Part shown: piece by piece, positions 22,554-35,235 of the stretch
Layout of the letters: every line of letters begins with the position of its first letter
Position numbering within the stretch: the first letter of the stretch is position 1
Origin: Undaria pinnatifida
Taxonomy: Eukaryota; Sar; Phaeophyceae; Laminariales; Alariaceae
Direction of reading: 5' to 3'
Assembly (NCBI GenBank): GCA_012845835.1
Contig: JABAKD010000017.1
Coordinates: 1-64,000 of the forward strand
Length of the DNA stretch: 64,000 bases
Program-made: the position numbers and the translations under genes
Notes under the pieces: model-generated
Told to the model about the DNA's origin: nothing
The model's database searches: none
Seen by the model: the letters and a program-made list of their open reading frames with translations, nothing else

Positions 22554-24216
22554 TAAACCAGGCCCTGGGTAGCATGGTGTCAGTTTCTCTAAGTAAGTGA
22601 CGTTGAAGCCGATGGATATAGACTACACAAAGCATCACAAGCGTGATTGTTTTGATAATTCGAAATAACAGCGGATCCGTAGTATAAACTAATAAAACTG
22701 GTAGAAAGACGCTTGAAACGAATCCTGCAGCCGCTTCCTGTACAACCGGATGGAACACATTGGGACACACTACATACAGTGAGTGCCTGTCGCTCACTGT
22801 GCGTTCCAGTTCTTGTCACTGGAATTTGCTCTTTTTATTACTTTAGTATAGAGAATATTGTTTTTCTCCACCAACCAGGAAAACTCAAATTCGTCAGTCA
22901 GTGATGTTTTCTATTATGTAGGCGTACAACGACGTTGCACATCCTGTATTTCAACATAGAGCAGCAGCTAAGAGAAACCGGGGGGGCGCGGGGGGGGAGC
23001 AACCGTATTGAGACAGCTCTGTGTAGATTGATGCAGAAACCAAATGGTAGATCGTGTGACACGGTATCAGTTGGAATAGAAATAAGTGGAGCGTGTGGTA
23101 CTACTATTAATATCATGTACATAGTCTATAGCTTGGAACCCCCTACTATACAGTCAGCGACGGTTTCCGCTTTGAGTTCGTTGACTTGTGAAGGGAGCGG
23201 GAAAGCGACCGTATAATGACACTGGCTGCTGTCGTTCTCTGTTTTTTTTTTCTTTTTCTTTTCTTTGTTGTTTGCTCCCTTGTGCCCTTCCTACCGGCCG
23301 TACACCAGTGAGTGGTATCTTTTTCCTCTTCTTCGGGTTGTTTTATACGTGAAACAGTAGTTATCTTCGTGTTGTTTTCTCCGTGCCACTACGTAGCTCG
23401 TACAGTCAATGTCTTCGTTTCGTTCTGTCCGTGCAACAGGTATATGCTACTCTTACGCAACTAATACGTACCTGGTATGTGTTGTTCTTCTTGCAGCGTT
23501 TCCTTTCTGATCTTCTTGAATCACATTCTTCAGAACACCTGTCGTCTGTTTTTATCTTTTCCTTCTTTTTGTTATTTTATTTCTTTTTTTCTTCATTTTT
23601 TTTCGTCTGTTATGATCTGACTTGTTTTACTGTTTTCTCATACCCGGTACGATAGCGAATCACTTGCTTCACTTTGATAAGTGCAACTGATAGTTTATTC
23701 TGTTTCACGGTCTGTGACCACATAGTAATCAAGATGGGTCTCTCTAGGATGAACAATCAGCATGGACACTGGCCGTTCTTATGCCGCTGGCTACAAATAA
23801 CGGTATAACGTGAAAGCAGCACGCACACTGTCCACCAAAGTTAGTATCTGGTAAGTTACGGCAAGAAAATCGTTTTCGTCCATAGGAAACGAAGTGTCCA
23901 CCAGGGATACCACATATCAGGATCGGTGCAGGGACAACGAAAGGTATTGAAATATGTTGGTGTGAAGAAGGAAATATATTGCAAGCAATACATATTCGTC
24001 CATATATTATCATTTTTTGTCAGTCGCGGTTTTCCGCTTCTCCAACACTACAGGACCTGGTGTGTTTGCAAGTGATCGGTGTTGAGTTTCGCGCTACAAC
24101 AGTCAGTTATTTATTAGAACGGACGTGGCGGACGGGGATTTACTCAAGTATCATATCTTGCTATTTCTCAACCAACAGAGGAGGGGCAAAAGTAGGGCAT
24201 CGATAGCTACTGCACG
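22554..24216. other. No recognisable gene; pyrimidine-rich stretch
   Basis: A T-rich stretch at about 23230-23620 (TTTTTTTTTCTTTTTC and similar) is the only compositional feature. Short frames on both strands show no family resemblance. Confidence 0.45.
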
Positions 24217-24741
24217 CTACAGAATGGAGGAGAACACACTTCTTACACCTAGCCAAGCCCGATCAGTCCGGCCAAGCTGGTAAGTGCGCGGAGTTTCGAT
24301 GTTGCTTTTTTTTTCTGGCTGTGGTGCTTGCTGTGCATTTCTAATACTGCTGTGGTGAATGCGGGCTGCCAGGTTTGGGATCCAATCTTCTTTTTTTACG
24401 GCCTTCTCAGATGAGAAACTACCCAATACACAAAAAAACCGTACATTTTCCAAGTATATTTGATGAACCAAGCCGATAGAATTGCCAAACAAACGATGTT
24501 TCGTGATCGAGTTTCGGCATAGATAGTCGAGTGTTTTGGGATAACTTTGGACGCATTCAACCAATTGGCCATCCTCAGAACAAATAAGGCTCGCCCCTAC
24601 GTTAGCATGCGTCCTTGCTGTGTACCACGTACCTCGTACCACGTGTGGTGTGATAACGGATGCAATTACAGGGAAAGGTTTTGGCCGAAATAACTCTGAC
24701 GGAATTGGCCCATCAAGCGAGGATCGATGGGCGTGTCTCAA
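24217..24741 (-). CDS. Open frame of 174 codons, unknown
   Basis: One of the longer frames outside transposons. In about 64 kb of two-stranded DNA one or two frames of this length are expected by chance. No domain, transmembrane segment or repeat is recognised, and composition is unremarkable. There is a poly-A run (poly-T on plus) inside the frame. Recorded because it is open, not because it is supported as a gene. Confidence 0.12.
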   Translation of the reverse strand: MRHAHRSSLDGPIPSELFRPKPFPVIASVITPHVVRGTWYTARTHANVGASLICSEDGQLVECVQSYPKTLDYLCRNSITKHRLFGNSIGLVHQIYLENVRFFCVLGSFSSEKAVKKEDWIPNLAARIHHSSIRNAQQAPQPEKKSNIETPRTYQLGRTDRAWLGVRSVFSSIL

Positions 24742-27700
24742 TATCGCTGGAATATCATTGGTGCTTACTACGTTATCTCATATCGATTACAGTATATGCT
24801 TAGTCTGGTTCATTAGGCGTTCGTCGAGTTGCACTTTCGGCGGTTTTCAAAGTATACGTTTGGATGGGGTAGGGAATGCCTTGCATCCAAAGTCCCATAC
24901 AAGACCCGGGTGGCACGTATGACGGTAGCACGCGCGTACTGAAACGTCCTGCTGATCCGCAACTCAGGGTGGTGGGCAGAGCACACTCGTGTTCAGTCAA
25001 TTACTGATGTAACATCGCCCGACGTACCACGCGTCTCCCAACTTCGCTGTACGACTACTTGTAGCAACCTCGCATCGGTATCTTCGTTGGATGATCTTTA
25101 ACCGTACGTGCTCGTCAACTACGTGGGCCCTCAGCATTGACGATGAATTAAACCCACCTACTATTCGTCCATATTGATATGTGCTATGGTTAGTGAAACT
25201 ACGTTATATGCTAGTGTGTAGGGCTTCGCCCTGTCAAAATCGACCTCAAAGTTGACCGCCACGGCGGTGATCTAGTAGTGACCCCCGGTTCCCTGTAGGG
25301 TAGGTTCTGGAGTTTAAATGCCACCGGGTAGCCCATTTTTGTATGTTAAAAAATGTTTTCAAACCGAAAATAATAAATCTTTCACTCAACAACGAAGAAT
25401 ACCTAGCAGTGTTGGTAGGCGCAATTTCATGCGTGTACACGAGGGAAGAAAGTGCTGTACCCCGCATGCGCTCCAAACCAAGGCGCGTGCAGTGGTGGGA
25501 AAAAGGCGAGGAAAGACTGTTCAGTGACCCCGGCTCTGAACTACCTCTAGGAAGGGAGAAGGGGAAACATGACAAATGCGAAGATAATAGACGGCATGAA
25601 CGAAAAACAACTGCAAGCCGCCACTATTTATCTACTGCTTGAGGCCGCCAGTCCACCGGTACAATATATGGCACTTACACGTCCAAGAAGCACGTCACAT
25701 TGAATGTAATGGGGACCTATCAGAATACCTTCCGGTTGGAGAATGGGCAGAAAGAAAGGAAGATGTTTGAGTGGACTATGTTTGCTCTTTCTATTGTCCT
25801 TGTCAGAGATTGGTACCGCTTCGTAGATGGGAGAGTAATTGGGTTTGTATTTTTATTGGTCTGTGCTATAGTGCATTCATCTATTAATAGTGGTTTGTTT
25901 TCTTCTGAGGGCATCCTCTGGTCCCTTCCTGCTCACCCGTGTAGTTGCTGATTGCCAAATATGGGCAGAGTACTACAAACAGAGCCTTACGAGCCAGCCC
26001 TTTAAGCACGAAGGTAGCACACATATATAAGCCACAAACACCCCTGCGCTTTGTCGGGGGAAAAAGTATTGGGGCCGTGTTTTCCGAGAGCTAAAAAAAC
26101 TAGTCTCACCAAACTGTTGCTACTGTGCAATATCTCGCACCATTCGCGCCGGCGGGTTGATTTCCGTATTGTGATCACGATGAGGCTTATTTCTGCGAAC
26201 TCGGTACATCTAGAAACGCATGGAGCGGGGGAAGAGGTCTGAAAGCTAGCTGTCGTCAACAAGTCATTGACAGAAATGAGGATAGGCCTCATTGGTATAT
26301 TGAACGAAATAACTACGGGAGGGTGGTGTACGACAAAGAGCTATTTTTAGATTTTCTTTAGTACAACATCCTGCAAGCAGTTTTGAGGTTTCCCTCACAC
26401 CCACCGCACGCTCGAAAATTGTATAGAAGAATTGCGAAAATACCGGTCTATTCGATCCCTCGCATTTCTATTCCTCGTCAAAGTAGAAGAGCTTGCTGGC
26501 ATTTATCTAAAAGAAGCAGGTTTTGTTAGTACAGATAGATACTAACGCATGGCCAGATGGGGGGTGGAAGGGGTGCCGTGATGATGCCGGTAGGACTCTT
26601 GGAGCATACGGACGCGATACTCTCACCGAAGTCGTGAATGACTTCTCTAATTTCAGCTACGAACTACAAGTTCTCTGTAAGGCTAGTACGTTGTTCAGCA
26701 CGCGCAAGGGTGGATAGTGAACGCACTCTGCGGCACTGTTGACCTAAAGCGCGCCAACTACATCCCAACCAACAAAGCCCATCGCGCAAGAACACATGAC
26801 AGATCAAGGTTATGGTAGCTGCGTACAGTAAAGGACTCATCTGTCAACGGCATTGATACACTAGGCTGAGTGGCCACCCTTGCTTTTGCAGCTTTAATTT
26901 GCTAAGTCGTTTGATTTCGCGGCAGTCACCACCACGAAACAGTCTGTCACATTGTCCTTCCAAAGCACATTTGGAAACTTTTCTCTGAGTGCGTTAAGGC
27001 GCCATTCGCCTAGGCAGACAAAATCGTCAAGGAAATATGTGAATTATCCACACCGTTGTATTTGTCGATATATGTTCCACCGACAGTCTCCATTTCCAAC
27101 CAAGGAGGACTCAGACCACCGTCAACATTACAATGCTCCCCCCAACGAAGAACTTAGCAAATAGAACAACCTGACACTTGAACGCATAAAGACACAAAGT
27201 ACATCATATTTAAACCTGCGTATGAACAGCGGTAGAACGGATTTAGTCCTTTCACCTAAGAACAGAAACACGAATTCGGTAACTTGTTCAGATATGTGTA
27301 TGAACAGTGGTAAATACCGATTTAATAGTGGAATCACAATACGCGAGTGTAATTGCCAGTACGAGCGGCAACAATGATGTAATCATGTACACACTATATG
27401 CGAGGGTACCGACAAGAAAGACTCCAAACGACAAGCGCGAAATGAAACTGTTCAACACGGCCATTGAGTTAATCCCCCTAGCTACATAAACCTGAAGAAG
27501 AGAGGAAAAGGTGGCCATCTGTCTAGATAGCGAAGGTGCTTACTAATAAGCTTGTGTATGTACGCAGGTACATAGTCTAAGTCTACGCACATAGATGGTA
27601 CTCCAATAGTGCAACAGTATCACAGTAGCTTCTGGTGATGTGGTTACACGAAATTAATGTCTGCGTTGTGTTTACGGTGTACCCTCTGAACATGTACTCC

Positions 27701-28031
27701 TACAACAAAAAAGAACTTCAAGAAAATCGAGTAGACATTGCAGAGGAATATGTTTGTCCACCTGTATACCGTAACCGGCATGTACCACGTGAGCGTTTTA
27801 GATAATGTATGTATGATAAACGTACTTGGAAAAATCAGGCTACTTTGACGCCAAGGATCATCCCCCACAAAACATGACGTTGGGTGGAGTGCGTAATATA
27901 TGCACCTTTGTCTTGCACTAGTTTGTATGATGCACAGTCTACTAATATAAGAATTTGTGATAGTACTACACAACTCATACTACAGGGTAAGTTCTAAACA
28001 AGCGAAAAGCCGTGCCGATGTAGATCGAATT
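24742..28031. other. No recognisable gene
   Basis: Over 3 kb without repeat family or domain match. ACCGCCACGGCGGT near 25257 is a small perfect-stem hairpin. Frames such as 25343-25642 and 25700-25951 are open but at chance length. Confidence 0.4.
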
Positions 28032-28513
28032 TGTTGAATTAAAAGCGGGGGACACAGAGTGCCCCCTGCAGGTCTGCCAATTGAGCAGGTCCTCGGAGAG
28101 GACTCACTTTCGTTCCTTCGTAGATATATAGCTTTATTCGTTTCCACCAGAGCCCGGGATAGCTTCTGAGGTCCGAGGCGCGTGCCTCCGATCTAATTCC
28201 TAACTTCCCCGAATATAAACCGCCAACCTTATCATACGAAACCCATCCAAATGATCTCAAATTCGGATACCTACAGGCCTTTCGAGGCCGTATCTTAACA
28301 CTAGCCCACCCTGATGAGTCGCATATGCAGAAATATGGGAGATTCGGGGAAACTCGGGTTCTACGAACTAGACCATGAGTCGAAGATGCGGCTCCTCAAA
28401 CCCCACTCCCACACCTCTAACCGTCTGGCTATGGAGCCAGGAACACGCGAAAAACCCATCCAAATGATCTCAAATTCGGATACCTACAAGACTTTCGAGG
28501 CCGTATCTTAACA
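28032..28513 (-). repeat. Solo LTR of the gypsy family, inverted
   Basis: On the minus strand it begins TGTTAAGATACGG at 28513 and ends TTTAATTCAACA at 28032, with matching TGTT/AACA ends. It contains the TATA-like GGTTTATATTCGGGG and the AATAAAG signal seen in the LTR at 15943-16413. The first segment (TGTTAAGATACGG... to GGATGGGTTT) occurs a second time about 214 bp further in (starting near 28300), so the LTR carries an internal repeat of its own 5' end. No element-internal sequence flanks it, hence solo. Flanks GAATT and AATAC do not form a clear 5-bp duplication. Confidence 0.8.
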
Positions 28514-30029
28514 AATACCTACGGCATAAAGGTGCATCAGTGTGTTGTTGTGACCTTGTAGCCTAGCAGATTATAGACACCTTCTGATGCTGCATGGTAC
28601 AATAGTAGTGCTCGCACGAGTACAAATATTGCGAAGTCGGCAAGAAGATGCGAAAACGCCTTCTTTTGTTAGAGAAGCAAATTGAAGGCAGAAGAAACAA
28701 CCCAGTCTATACACATACTCGTATATTCCGTGTTGCTGAAGGCCCCTATGCTTCCCAGTGATCTGGCGGCGTTGGTGTTGCTGTTGTTGGTGGTGATCTT
28801 GTTGGTGGTGACCTTCGTGTTCCGAGCTTCGGTTGCAGCTGCACAGACAATGTGAACACTTCAGGTATATATATATATATCGATGGTCCTACTTCTCGTT
28901 GCTGTTGTCTTCATGGTCCTACTGTTGTGGTACCAGGTGGATAATAATGCCCTGCACATGAACTAGAGTACGTAACCTATTACCACTGTTAAGCGGGCGG
29001 AGGAGATGCGGACCATCAATGAAGACCTGAAATGGAGCATCGTAATTATTTCCTCTTGTCAACATCGCACTTTTGCACTGCTCTTAGAGGGCAGCCTGCC
29101 GGATGTTGTATCAAAATGCCGGGCGACCAATTATTTTTTCGGATATGAAACAGTGCAAGGAAACAGTGTTGAACTCCCGAACCAGTCCGGCTCAGCTGTG
29201 ATATCGATATGTGATTATAAACTGGTTCCTTGTTAGGGTAAACAGCCCACGAACCACGTAGCTGGTTTGTTTTAGGTGGAGATCCCATTAGTCGTCCGTG
29301 CCATGAAGCCTCCGGTGGGATGGTTGTCAATCAAGCTGTTTTTGTGATTGCAAGCGGTTTGCAAGATAAAGACTATACCTCTTTCTCTGGTGCTTGATGA
29401 GTAGCCGGGAATTCAACAAGCAAACGTGCCTCTTCTGGAATCTTCTGGACACTGTTTGATGTCTCCCAGCTGAAGAGAAAGGACGTCACTAGAGGCAACC
29501 CCTGCATTCTTCTACGGTGGAGATGTGGTTGTCGTGATTGCTGGAGCTGTAGAGTGTACTGTAGAAGGTGTTGTTCCATAGGTATCATCATTAGTTACAG
29601 GTGTTACTCTGGTGATATCGCTGTAACCGATCAAGATGATGAAATTGGTCGAAGACGTTGCAGAAAAAAAACAAAGCACGAATTCGATCCGGCTGGCCGG
29701 TAAGGCTTCCGTGCCTGCCGGCGGTCCTTTCATAGGTTTGTCGCCTGGTGGCCAGCCTTTAATATTTTCCCCGCTGTTCCATTAGACTTCCGTGTGTGCT
29801 GGTGGGCGTTTTGCATTGTATTCAGCTTCACAGCTGACGTTTTGTTGCTGGTTCGGTCACAGCTGCCCTTCTGCGCAACCGCTGACGTTTTAGATGTAGG
29901 TGGACAAGGTGATCTACTTGTACAATACCAGAAACATACATAATCAACCTCAAAGTATACATGTACTTCATTAGACTACATAAATTCTGAAAAAAAAACA
30001 TTACCAGGCGGGAGATATAATGGGGTGTC
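28514..30029. other. No recognisable gene
   Basis: A (TA)n run at about 28867-28879 and a GTT/GGT-rich stretch at about 28771-28815 are present. No coding signal is recognised. Confidence 0.45.
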
Positions 30030-31335
30030 TTCTTGCTGCAACCGTCAGATTCGTCCCCTTCAAGTGTTTATAGTTTCCGCGCACATATTGAAATGCTCGC
30101 CCCCCCTCCCCCCCCCCCCCCCCGATCCTTCCTGTTTAAACGCACCACCTGAAATCAAAATCTGCCAGAGTAGTAAACACTACCAGCTAGCTGATATCAT
30201 CTCATTATCCATCTAGCCATCCATGCCGTGGCTCCAACTCATCTCCCCCCCCCCCCCCCTTTGTTCCCCGCCCAGTTCGTTCAAAGGCCCCACTTACAAT
30301 CGAAATCGGCCAGAGTAACAAACACTAATAAGCCATTGATATCACGTCATTATCTTTGTAGCCATCCATGACGTAGCTTTCATTCATCCCCCCCCCCCTC
30401 CAACGCCCCCTCCTGCCCCACACCCGCACGATCGCCTAGACTCAGCACCGCGCGTATAGTAGGTCCCTTCATATATGATTAATACGCACGATCGGAGGAT
30501 CACACACAACTTTGCGAACATCAGCGTCGACCAAATCTTTGATTTGAATATTATATGTGACCTAAACCTCTCGAAAACCCTAGCCCCCCCCCCCCCCCCC
30601 CCCCGCGCGCCTCTGAATTCTTTCCCCTCGCTTCTTCTTGCTTACACGCCCCACCTACTATCGTAATCCACCAGAGTAATAAACACTTCCACGCCCTGGA
30701 TATCGCCTCGGTTTCTTTTCAGAGCCGTCCATGCCGGTGCTGCCATTCCCACCGACCCCCGTCCCCAACTCCCGCTCCTTCACCCACCACCGGCGCCATC
30801 GCCTAGACCTAGCAACACGCGTATAGCCAACCCATACATCTATGCGACCTAAAGCCCTCCCGCCCCGCCCCCGGCCCCCCCCCGCCACATTCCTCCCTCC
30901 CCCACAAGAAATATTTTTAGTTTCCACACACAAATAGACCTGCCCCACCTGTCCCCTCCCCCCCCCCTTCCCCCCTTCCGCCCCCCTTTTGATCAAAATC
31001 AGGCCCCCGCGTCCTTAAAAACTCCGCCCTCCCCTCACCGGATATTCGACTTACAGGATTCACTTGATAAAGTGATGCATTTCCTTCCACAGCTGTCAGA
31101 TTTTGTCCCCCTCAGAAACGGGTTTTATAGTTTCCGCTCACAGACTGCCTAATATCACCCCGTTGACCCTGATAGCTACACTGTAATTGCAAGGGGAATC
31201 GCCGACCTATATCCTTAATGAGGACACACAACTCGTAATGCGCGCGATCGGAGTATCACACACAGCTTGCAAAGATGAGTTTCGACGAAATCTTCGATCT
31301 CACAGCTGGAGTGTATTTTAATTTTTATAATAAAT
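30030..31335 (-). repeat. Fixed-end repeat family, longest copy (reverse)
   Basis: The fixed end is at 31313, followed by TATTTTAATTTTTATAATA. The core is well preserved to about 31040. Further left are tandem sub-repeats with AATC..AATC.GCCAGAGTA, AACACT.C.A and GATATCA words, each bounded by C-runs (near 30103-30123, 30246-30260, 30388, 30583-30604, 30960). Copy-number differences of these sub-repeats explain the size differences between family members. Confidence 0.85.
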
Positions 31336-31429
31336 AATAATTATCACAGTTACCATAAGTTGTGGTAGTGCTTGAACTACTGGAAGTAGCATATGTCACC
31401 AACGTGTACTATTTAAAAAAATTATAAAT

Positions 31430-31885
31430 CCTCCAGCTGTGAGAGCGAATATTTCGTCGAAACTCATCTTTGCACGCTTGTGTGATACTCCGATCGCGCG
31501 TATTGCGGTTTGTGCGTCCTCATTAAGGATATAGGTCGGCGACTCCCCTTGCAACTACAGTGTAGCCATCAGGGTCAACAGGGCGATGTTAGTCAGTCTG
31601 TGCGCGGAAACTATAAAACCCGTTTTTGAGGGGGACAAAATGTGACAGCTGTGGAAGGAAATGCATCTGTTTATCAAGTGAGTACTGTAAGTCGAACAAC
31701 CGGTGAGAGGAAAACGGAGTTTTGAAGAACGTGGGGGCCTAGTTAATATCAAAAAGGAGCTGTGTTGTGGGGGGGGGCGGCGGAGCAGCTCTAGTTGTGC
31801 GTGGAAACTTTAAATCCTTCAAGGGGATACATCTGACGGTTTTGGAAAGAATGTACTATTTTATCATAGTGATAGATATTATAAT
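31430..31885 (+). repeat. Fixed-end repeat family, forward copy facing 30030-31335
   Basis: It starts CTCCAGCTGTGAGAGCGAA, runs through the core and two sub-repeats, and stops near 31885 in unrelated sequence. Its fixed end faces the fixed end of the copy at 31313, leaving about 117 bp between them. The pair forms a long imperfect palindrome. Confidence 0.85.
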
Positions 31886-32113
31886 ACACTCTGACTTTTG
31901 TTATTCTGTGCTTTGTATTACAACCTTCCTTCCAGCTTCCCCCTCTGCTTGGATTATAACATTGTAGGTATGCAGAATGACTGTAAAATATTACACCTAC
32001 AATGAGAACTACAACCCACCTATTGGTTAGGGTTAGCGTTATTGTAACCCCCGCCCTCTATACAGACCATGTCATAAAATAATACAATGCTCACTATAAT
32101 ATCTACCCTCCAT
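31886..32113. other. No gene; telomere-like word
   Basis: GGTTAGGGTTAGCG (about 32024-32037) resembles TTAGGG repeats. Opposite-orientation CCTAACCGTAACCCTA follows at about 32150, inside the next repeat copy. Confidence 0.4.
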
Positions 32114-32283
32114 GCGGGTTTTATAGTATTAGTGCACAGAATGTTTACCTAACCGTAACCCTACCCCTGACACACAACCCGTGATACTCGCGATCGGAGT
32201 AACACACACAGCCTTTTTGCAAAGATGAGTTTCGACCAAGTATTCGATCTTACAGCTGGAGTGTATTATTATTTTTATAATAT
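32114..32283 (-). repeat. Fixed-end repeat family, internally deleted copy
   Basis: The fixed end is at 32263 with AT tail TATTATTATTTTTATAATA. The core from GATCGGAGTA to the end is kept. The central part (TAGCTACACTG to TTAATGAGG) is missing, and CCTAACCGTAACCCTACCCC takes its place. Confidence 0.7.
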
Positions 32284-32435
32284 ACGTGGAAAATCGTCCT
32301 GTTGACCCTGACGACATCGAGAGGAGTCACCATATATCTTTCATGAATGAGGAACGAAGATATAACACGCGCGAACGACCTTCCGTAAACGTTGTGCAAC
32401 TACTACTGTGGTATATCAGTGAAACATAGACGTAC

Positions 32436-32510
32436 CCCGCAACTTGCAAAGTTGAGTTTCAACCATCCAATCAGTTGTACTCACAGATGACGTTATTTTA
32501 TTTTTATATA
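32436..32510 (-). repeat. Fixed-end repeat family, decayed end
   Basis: Only AACTTGCAAAGTTGAGTTTC and the AT-rich tail (GTTATTTTATTTTTATATAA) remain recognisable. Order and spacing match better copies. Confidence 0.45.
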
Positions 32511-33364
32511 AAGTGTACGTTGGGCCTATCACCTTTTGAAGTACTGAATAACCACTCGCAACCAAACTATTTCATGTCTAGCTCAAACCTCCGCGACAGC
32601 CTGCAGAGAGAGCAGAGAGCAGCGTGCAGAAACGCACTACAATAGTACTCCCGCCCCCTCGTGTGGCACCACCTGAAGGCCCCTCCGCAGAACTCTGCCC
32701 TTAATCGTCAGTCAGTATGCCTCTCTGGATGCGCTGATCCCGGAATCCGGTTGGAATTGTGTTTGTTGGTTGACCTCGTCCGTGCCAGATGCATCGCAGT
32801 CGCCGGCAGCCTGTCAGTGCACTACTGACTACTACTGACTGGTAGGTAGAATTATGGCCTCCGGAAGAACCTAACCTCGGCCGACTCTAACGGTATTCGC
32901 TGGGGCGAACTCTTCCGAGGATCAATATCATACGCCCGTTGCTCGCTCTGCTGCCCCAGCTGTCTCTGCCTCGGATTCTCGTGTTGTGGCTTCTACAGCT
33001 CTGCTGCGTTGTCGCTTTTTTTTACACCTACGCACGATCCACGTACGTATATGTTTTGATCGCATCGTTTGTTGTTCCTGCGCGTTTTGCTTTCCTTTGC
33101 ACAAAAAAAAATAATATCTGCTGCTGCAGCTTGTCCGACATAGTGCGCTGTACGCAAGCAGCGGGGGGGGTTGCAGTACTGCGCTGTGGTATTGTGCGGC
33201 GGGCGGGATTCGCGCCCCTGGAGTTGTTGCCGCGCGAGATGTGCTCTCGTTAACACGATCACCTGTATCACACCACACACCTGCAGCTTCGAGTACACCA
33301 AAACAGGAAATCGCTTTACACATCAAAATGCACCAGCAAGTTATTGCGCATATATACCTCGAAC
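32511..33364. other. No recognisable gene
   Basis: Open frames on both strands between 32928 and 33386 overlap one another and look like noncoding GC-rich sequence. A GGATTCGCGCCCC word near 33208 resembles a tRNA T-loop but no cloverleaf can be built around it. Confidence 0.4.
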
Positions 33365-33950
33365 ACTCCACCCTCTCTTTACTCACTGATTGTACGACTT
33401 ACCCCAGGATATACATTATAAACTGATGTATTATTTCCAAAAATGTCACATTTATCCCCTCGAAAAAGTGTATAGTTTCCAGGCACATATTGAGCTGCCC
33501 CCCCCTCCCCCCCCCCGCCCCCCCCCCCCCCCCCCCCCGCCCCCAATAATATACTGGTGCCAAAACCGTCAGATTTATCCCCTCGAAAGGATTTATAGCT
33601 TACATGCACAAATTGCCCCTTCCTCCCCCCCCCCCCCCGCCCCCCTCCAAACCCGCTCGCTTTTGATCCAAACCAGGCCCCCGCTTTCCCTTCACAGCTG
33701 TCAGATTTTGTCCCCCTCAGAAACGGGTTTTATAGTTTCCGCGCACAGACTGACTAAAGTCATCCTGTTGACCCTGGTAGCTACACTGTAGCTGTAAGGG
33801 GAGTCGCCGACCTATATGCTTAATGAGGACACACAACTCGTAATGCGCGCGATCGGAGTATCACACACAGCTTGCAAAGATGAGTTTCGACGAAATCTTC
33901 GACCTCACAGCTGGAGTGTATTATTTTAATTTTCATAAGATATATATATA
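33365..33950 (-). repeat. Fixed-end repeat family, long reverse copy
   Basis: The fixed end is at 33918 followed by TATTATTTTAATTTTCATAAG and (TA)n. Leftward come the core and then two sub-repeats with TTTATCCCCTCGAAA..TATAG words, separated by long C-runs (about 33498-33540 and 33627-33640). In this orientation ATG at 33880 opens a frame beginning MSFDEIFDLTAGVY. The frame then runs into the microsatellite and is not a credible protein. Confidence 0.85.
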
Positions 33951-34089
33951 TAAGCGGCTATCCATCGGTCGGTGTATTTTCCAAGCTCTATTAACAAAAA
34001 TAATTGAAATGAAAACAACTGGCGAACGCCATGCGGGGGAACTTCGAAATTTAAACAAATTTCCGACGGACATCAATTCGACTACAGTA

Positions 34090-34276
<187 letters not shown>

Positions 34277-35230
34277 AATACACTCTACTTTATATTTTTT
34301 TCAAATATTAATAGGAGTACATCTTCTTTTCTCTCTCACACGCACCAGCAGTGCGAAGGAAAATGCTCACTGCGGCCGTTTAATAGCTGCTGTAGGTAGC
34401 TGTTGTAAAAATTTTTTGCAAAAAAAAACAGAAAGTATACTTCATGTGCTTGATGTGCTTGATGTGCCTGTTTTGTTTGTTTGGTTGGTTACACGTTAGT
34501 AGTAGTAAGTAGTGGGCTGTTGTAGGCGCAACAAACGTGCCGAGCACATCAACAAAAAAAATACAGTTTGAAGCTGCACCACACCCGAATGCATAGACTA
34601 TACCTCGGGTACATGAAAGTCGCAGCTACTCCAGCTTCGGTAAACTTAAATATGCGCAAACGGCAGTAGAAGTACCAGGTAGGCTACAATAGCATCGACA
34701 TAATTCATGTCTGGGCCTTCCCTACATAGCAGTATAGCTGCATGCTTTACCGTTAGGATGCGGGCGAACGCGCGGGGGTGCAAGAGGAAAGAGTATAATC
34801 CTCTTGCGTCACCCTTCCTCCGAAGGGGAATCTTGTAATAAAGAAGACGCATATATATGCCTTCTCGAGGAAGTGGTTACATACTGGGTACCGGTAGCGC
34901 TACGAGGAGTAGACGGTCAAGTGCGGGCAGCATATACCCATCGCCGTTTATTTGGTGTTGTGTTTGGTGGTGCTGGTTGGAGTACCGCCGTTGAGGTTAT
35001 TTTGTGCGCGTTGCAGATCGAGGCGAAGTTGATCGCAATTGCCGTGTTTTATGCCGCGCCACACCATGTACGCACTGTGTTTGTCATGATTTGTTGGGTT
35101 TATGTTGCATCGGACGCGAATGTGTACAAATAGGAGTAATTTTCTGATAGTGATTACGCGTGAAGAGCTATTTTAGGTCGATTACCATACTGTCTCTCCA
35201 CGTGGAGTGGGTCATTAGTGCTGTACCAAC
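34277..35230. other. No recognisable gene
   Basis: A 109-codon plus-strand frame at 34804-35133 is rich in Val and Ala with a hydrophobic C-terminal half, but it is of chance length and has no relatives here. Otherwise nothing is seen up to the copia target duplication. Confidence 0.4.
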
Positions 35231-35235
35231 GTCGT

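Noticed and set aside
33195-33225. Possible tRNA 3' half (GGATTCGCGCCCC)
   Set aside because: No matching A-box or cloverleaf within 100 bases on either strand.
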